This document shows, in pieces, positions 6,646 to 9,395 of a stretch of 9,395 bases of DNA. Each line of letters opens with the position of its first letter. Position 1 is the first letter of the stretch. The translations under genes were made by a program, and so were the position numbers. Below the pieces are notes generated by a model. It saw nothing but the letters and a program-made list of their open reading frames with translations. It searched no databases and was not told where the DNA came from. The DNA comes from an uncultured Sulfurovum sp. (GTDB taxonomy: Bacteria; Campylobacterota; Campylobacteria; Campylobacterales; Sulfurovaceae): positions 1 to 9,395 of the forward strand of contig CACVAU010000010.1 of assembly GCA_902727915.1 (NCBI GenBank). Reading direction: 5' to 3'.

Positions 6646-7025
6646 TCAGTAGATTTTTTAAATACAATAGCATTTTTGATAATAAGTAATAATAAGCTAA
6701 TGGCTATTGCTTCATACCCAATTGTCCAAACAAGCATGAATAAATCAAAGTTTAATGTTGTGTATTCTAAAAATTTTTGATATCCCATCATAATAATAAT
6801 GACAAGTAAGCCAAAAATATAAGGTATAAAAATAAAAAAAGTTAATAAAATAATTTTTTCAAGATTTTCAGGTAATGTTATATAGTCACTTAAAATAATG
6901 TTTTTTGATAAAAAGTTTTTAGGTTTTTTTTGGGTTTTTTCAATTTTTTGTTTACGGATTTTGATTTTTTCATCATTAAGGCTTCTTCTGGCAGTATCTA
7001 AATATGGATCATGGATTTGTGGCAT
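6642..7025 (-). CDS. Small two-helix membrane protein of unknown function
   Basis: A 127-residue protein on the opposite strand, unrecognised. The first 55 residues are hydrophilic and strongly basic (many Lys between 20 and 42) and should be cytoplasmic. Two hydrophobic helices follow at about 57-80 and 94-118, and the C-terminus is a short KKSTD tail, giving an N-in/C-in hairpin. No enzyme motif is visible. The ATG is supported by an AAGGA site (complement of 7036-7040), ten bases upstream, and a TATAAT further up (complement of 7060-7065). It is the only gene on this strand, convergent with dusB (four-base overlap) and divergent from polA, so it is probably transcribed alone. No classic stem-loop terminator is seen at its end. 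It may be a lineage-specific inner membrane protein; coding status is likely from the start signals and helix pattern. Confidence 0.78.
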   Translation of the reverse strand: MPQIHDPYLDTARRSLNDEKIKIRKQKIEKTQKKPKNFLSKNIILSDYITLPENLEKIILLTFFIFIPYIFGLLVIIIMMGYQKFLEYTTLNFDLFMLVWTIGYEAIAISLLLLIIKNAIVFKKSTD

Positions 7026-7050
7026 GATAGAGAATTCCTTAAGAAATATT

Positions 7051-7080
7051 TAATATATTATTATACATTTTTAATATTAA
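7051..7080. repeat. Two perfect AT palindromes flanking a -10 box
   Basis: TAATATATTA (7051-7060) and TTAATATTAA (7071-7080) are each perfect 10-base inverted repeats. They bracket the - strand TATAAT at 7060-7065. They could be operator half-sites, but all-AT palindromes arise easily in such DNA. Confidence 0.3.
7060..7065 (-). promoter_or_regulatory. Candidate -10 box for the small membrane protein
   Basis: Reading the - strand, a perfect TATAAT lies here, preceded by TG. A transcript from about 7053 would have a leader of about 27 bases containing the AAGGA ribosome site. Its position in the divergent gap supports it; the surrounding AT-rich sequence makes chance matches common. Confidence 0.5.
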
Positions 7081-7138
7081 ATTAAGTAAAGAAAGTGAAT
7101 GTTTTACGTCACAAATTAGACTATAACAGAGAATTAGA

Positions 7139-7144
7139 TAGAAT
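7139..7144 (+). promoter_or_regulatory. Candidate -10 box for polA
   Basis: TAGAAT followed by CCC lies 29 bases before the TTG start of polA. The same hexamer-plus-CCC arrangement occurs at 179-187 (TATAAT then CCC). A start near 7151 would leave a leader of about 23 bases with a weak TAGG ribosome site at 7161-7164. A second possibility is TATAAC at 7122-7127. No clear -35 is seen for either. Confidence 0.4.
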
Positions 7145-7173
7145 CCCTTTATAAAATTACTAGGCTTCTTATT

Positions 7174-9395
7174 TTGAAAACTCTAACAATTATTGATACT
7201 TTTGGCTTCTTTTTTCGCTCTTATTTTGCATTGCCACCACTAAAAAATTCTGATGGTTTTCCTACAGGACTATTGACAGGCTTTACAAATCTAATAGACT
7301 CTTTACATCGTGAACATAGCACAGACTATATAGTATTTGCATTAGATTCAAAAGGACCTACCTTTAGAAATGAGATTTATGCTGACTATAAAGCCAACAG
7401 AGATGCACCTCCTGAAGATTTAGTTAAACAACTTCCTGTTGCGATTGATTGGATCTCTGAGATGGGTTTTGCAAATTTGGCTAAAGAGGGTTATGAAGCA
7501 GATGACATTATTGCGACGCTTGCTAAGTATGGAAAAGAGCAAGGTTTAAAAGTACGTATCGTTTCACATGACAAAGACTTATATCAAATGATTGAAAATG
7601 GTCATGTGTCCATGTACGATTCTGTGAAAAGAAAAGAGATTACTGAAGAAGAGTGTTTTGAAAAGTTTGGCGTTTACCCTAAAGACTTCATAAACTTTCA
7701 AGCCATTTTAGGTGACAGCTCTGACAATGTTCCTGGCGTTAAAGGCATTGGAAAAGTAGGGGCATCTAAACTTATTAACAAGTATCATACACTTGAAAAT
7801 ATTTATGCTGACATTGAAAATGCTGGTACAGCAAATATCCAAAAGAAACTTTTAGAGTCTAAGGAGAATGCTTTCATGTCCAGAGACTTGGTTACCATGG
7901 ATCAAAATGTATTTAAAGATTTTGATTTAGAGAGCTTTGTATTTGAAGATAAGAATTATCTTAGTTGTTTGTTAGATGATTTTGAACGTTATGAAATGCG
8001 TCGAGCCATTGAGAAAGCAAAAGTAGGTGTGGGTTTCTGTGATATTGATGAGGATGACGAAGAGGATGAAGATGCTTTTGAAGCCATTTGTTTAGACACA
8101 AAAGAGAAGCTTTTTAACGTTGTCTCTAAGATAGATGAAAACACCCTTGTCGCTTTTGATACAGAAACAACAGGATTAGATACTAAAAAAGACAAAATGG
8201 TTGGTTTCTCGTTTGCCATGAATGAAGATGAAGCTTATTATGTTCCCATTGCTCACTCTTATTTAGGTATGTCTGAACAAGTGAGCATAGAAGATGCGAT
8301 AGACGCCATAAAGGTCATTGTTAATGCCAAGGTTATTGGACAGAATTTAAAGTTTGATTTTTCACTACTCTATAATCAATATGGCATAGAAGAAGTTCTT
8401 CCTTTCGCAGACACAATGTTAATGGCTTGGTTACTGAACCCTGGATCAAAAGTAGGACTTGATGCTTTAGCGAAGAAGTTTTTTAAATATGAAATGAAAC
8501 CTTTTAAAGGCTTAGTTAAAAAAGGTGAAACCTTTGCCAATGTAGACATAGAAACAGCCACTTTTTATGCAGCAGAAGATGCTTGGATGACCTTTATTCT
8601 TTATGAAGCTTTAGACAAAGCAATGGATTTAGCATCGATTGGACATTTAAAAGATGAAGCTCAAAATGTTGAGTATCCATTTATTAATACATTGATAGCC
8701 ATGGAAAAAAGAGGAATTAAACTTGATATTGAAAAGTTAGAGGTTTTAAAAGCAAGTTTAACAGAAACATTAGCAACATTAACTAAAGAGATTTATGAAT
8801 TGTGTGGGACAGAGTTTAACATTAAATCTACACAGCAGTTGGGTAATGTGCTTTTTCAGCACTTGGGGTTACAAGGTGGAAAGAAAACCAAAACAGGTTA
8901 TAGTACGAACGAAGCTGTTTTACATTCTCTTCAGGATGAACATGAGGTTATTCCGAAAATCTTAGAGTATAGAACAGCGCAAAAAATTCTTTCAACTTAT
9001 GCCGATCCATTGTTAAAGTTAGCAAAATTAGATGAAACTAACCGTGTCTATACCTCATTTTTACAAACAGGAACAGCCACAGGTAGGTTGAGTTCAAAAG
9101 ATCCAAACTTACAAAATATTCCAGTACGTTCACCATTGGGTCGTTTAGTACGTGATGCTTTTGTGGCTAAAGAGGGTTATAAACTATTGAGTATTGACTA
9201 CTCTCAAATAGAGCTTAGATTACTTGCACACTTCTCTAAAGATACAGCTCTTTTAGAGGCATTTAATAATGGTTTAGACATTCACATGGCAACAGCCATT
9301 AAACTCTTTGGAGAGGAAGAAGCTGCTGCTAAAAGGTCATATGCTAAGTCAGTAAACTTTGGTATTTTGTATGGAATGGGTCAAAAGAAACTTTC
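7174..9395 (+). CDS. polA: DNA polymerase I (3' end beyond the window)
   Basis: The first 740 residues of PolA, open to the window end; full length is usually about 880-930. It fills gaps and removes primers in replication and repair. The 5' nuclease domain (1 to about 280) has its acidic metal ligands: Asp8, Asp58, Glu108, Asp110, Asp111, Asp133, Asp135, Asp181 and Asp184. A very acidic linker (about 289-303) follows. The 3'-5' exonuclease is complete: Asp329-T-Glu331, Asp395 in NLKFD, and Tyr465 with Asp469 in YAAED, so proofreading should be active. The polymerase domain shows TGRLSS and motif A (Asp675-YSQIELR). Motif B has Arg721, Lys725, Phe729 and Tyr733; motif C lies outside. The start is TTG at 7174: a stop lies upstream in frame (7135) and the first in-frame ATG is about 96 codons in. 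The opening MKTLTIIDTFG fits Campylobacterota PolA. Confidence 0.97.
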   Translation, partial: MKTLTIIDTFGFFFRSYFALPPLKNSDGFPTGLLTGFTNLIDSLHREHSTDYIVFALDSKGPTFRNEIYADYKANRDAPPEDLVKQLPVAIDWISEMGFANLAKEGYEADDIIATLAKYGKEQGLKVRIVSHDKDLYQMIENGHVSMYDSVKRKEITEEECFEKFGVYPKDFINFQAILGDSSDNVPGVKGIGKVGASKLINKYHTLENIYADIENAGTANIQKKLLESKENAFMSRDLVTMDQNVFKDFDLESFVFEDKNYLSCLLDDFERYEMRRAIEKAKVGVGFCDIDEDDEEDEDAFEAICLDTKEKLFNVVSKIDENTLVAFDTETTGLDTKKDKMVGFSFAMNEDEAYYVPIAHSYLGMSEQVSIEDAIDAIKVIVNAKVIGQNLKFDFSLLYNQYGIEEVLPFADTMLMAWLLNPGSKVGLDALAKKFFKYEMKPFKGLVKKGETFANVDIETATFYAAEDAWMTFILYEALDKAMDLASIGHLKDEAQNVEYPFINTLIAMEKRGIKLDIEKLEVLKASLTETLATLTKEIYELCGTEFNIKSTQQLGNVLFQHLGLQGGKKTKTGYSTNEAVLHSLQDEHEVIPKILEYRTAQKILSTYADPLLKLAKLDETNRVYTSFLQTGTATGRLSSKDPNLQNIPVRSPLGRLVRDAFVAKEGYKLLSIDYSQIELRLLAHFSKDTALLEAFNNGLDIHMATAIKLFGEEEAAAKRSYAKSVNFGILYGMGQKKL

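Noticed and set aside
6628..6660. Bidirectional terminator between dusB and the small membrane gene
   Set aside because: GGCA/TGCC can pair, but the T-run on the + strand is about 14 bases past the stem, and on the - strand the stem is followed by A, not T.
7026..7173. Small RNA or riboswitch in the divergent gap
   Set aside because: The gap is very AT-rich, with no stable stem or known riboswitch core; it is explained by two promoters and ribosome sites.
7989..8219. Antisense frame with a poly-serine run inside polA
   Set aside because: The serine run is just the complement of the Asp/Glu codons of the acidic linker; the polA frame is clearly the real one. The antisense frame at 8376-8561 is likewise a shadow.

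Overview
The window is AT-rich, densely packed bacterial DNA. Gene order and protein style point to a free-living member of Campylobacterota (the former Epsilonproteobacteria), of the Sulfurimonas/Sulfurovum/Arcobacter kind. The main reasons are the run accD-rlmH-dksA-membrane protein-dusB, which from memory matches Campylobacter jejuni Cj0127c-Cj0123c, the short Cys4 DksA, and the PolA N-terminus of Campylobacterota type. The genus is an inference from sequence alone.

Layout. (1) 3-173 is the C-terminal tail of a DUF4143-type ATPase. (2) 191-2847 is a tight three-gene + strand unit: a BaiN/HI0933-family flavoprotein, a lipoprotein of unknown function joined to it by an ATGA overlap, and an alpha/beta hydrolase. 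A perfect TATAAT lies only six bases before the first gene's ATG. (3) 2912-6645 is a second + strand operon with its own promoter-like sequence: accD (fatty acid synthesis), rlmH (23S rRNA methylation), dksA (stringent-response regulator), an uncharacterised two-helix membrane protein, and dusB (tRNA dihydrouridine synthase). (4) 6642-7025 is a small two-helix membrane protein on the - strand, convergent with dusB and overlapping its end by four bases. (5) 7026-7173 is a divergent, very AT-rich promoter region. (6) From 7174 to the window end is polA, DNA polymerase I, starting at TTG and cut off inside the polymerase domain.

The second operon groups membrane lipid synthesis, ribosome maturation, ppGpp-linked transcription control and tRNA modification, all growth-rate-linked functions. 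No gap between genes exceeds 150 bases, and I see no tRNA, rRNA, mobile element or CRISPR array.

I found no convincing new multi-gene system; this looks like chromosomal housekeeping DNA. The points most worth following are the unknown membrane protein inside the conserved operon, a strand-biased and over-represented octamer (AAAGAGAT) that always falls in frame as Lys-Glu-Ile/Met, the possible leaderless transcript at 191, and a PolA with all proofreading residues intact.
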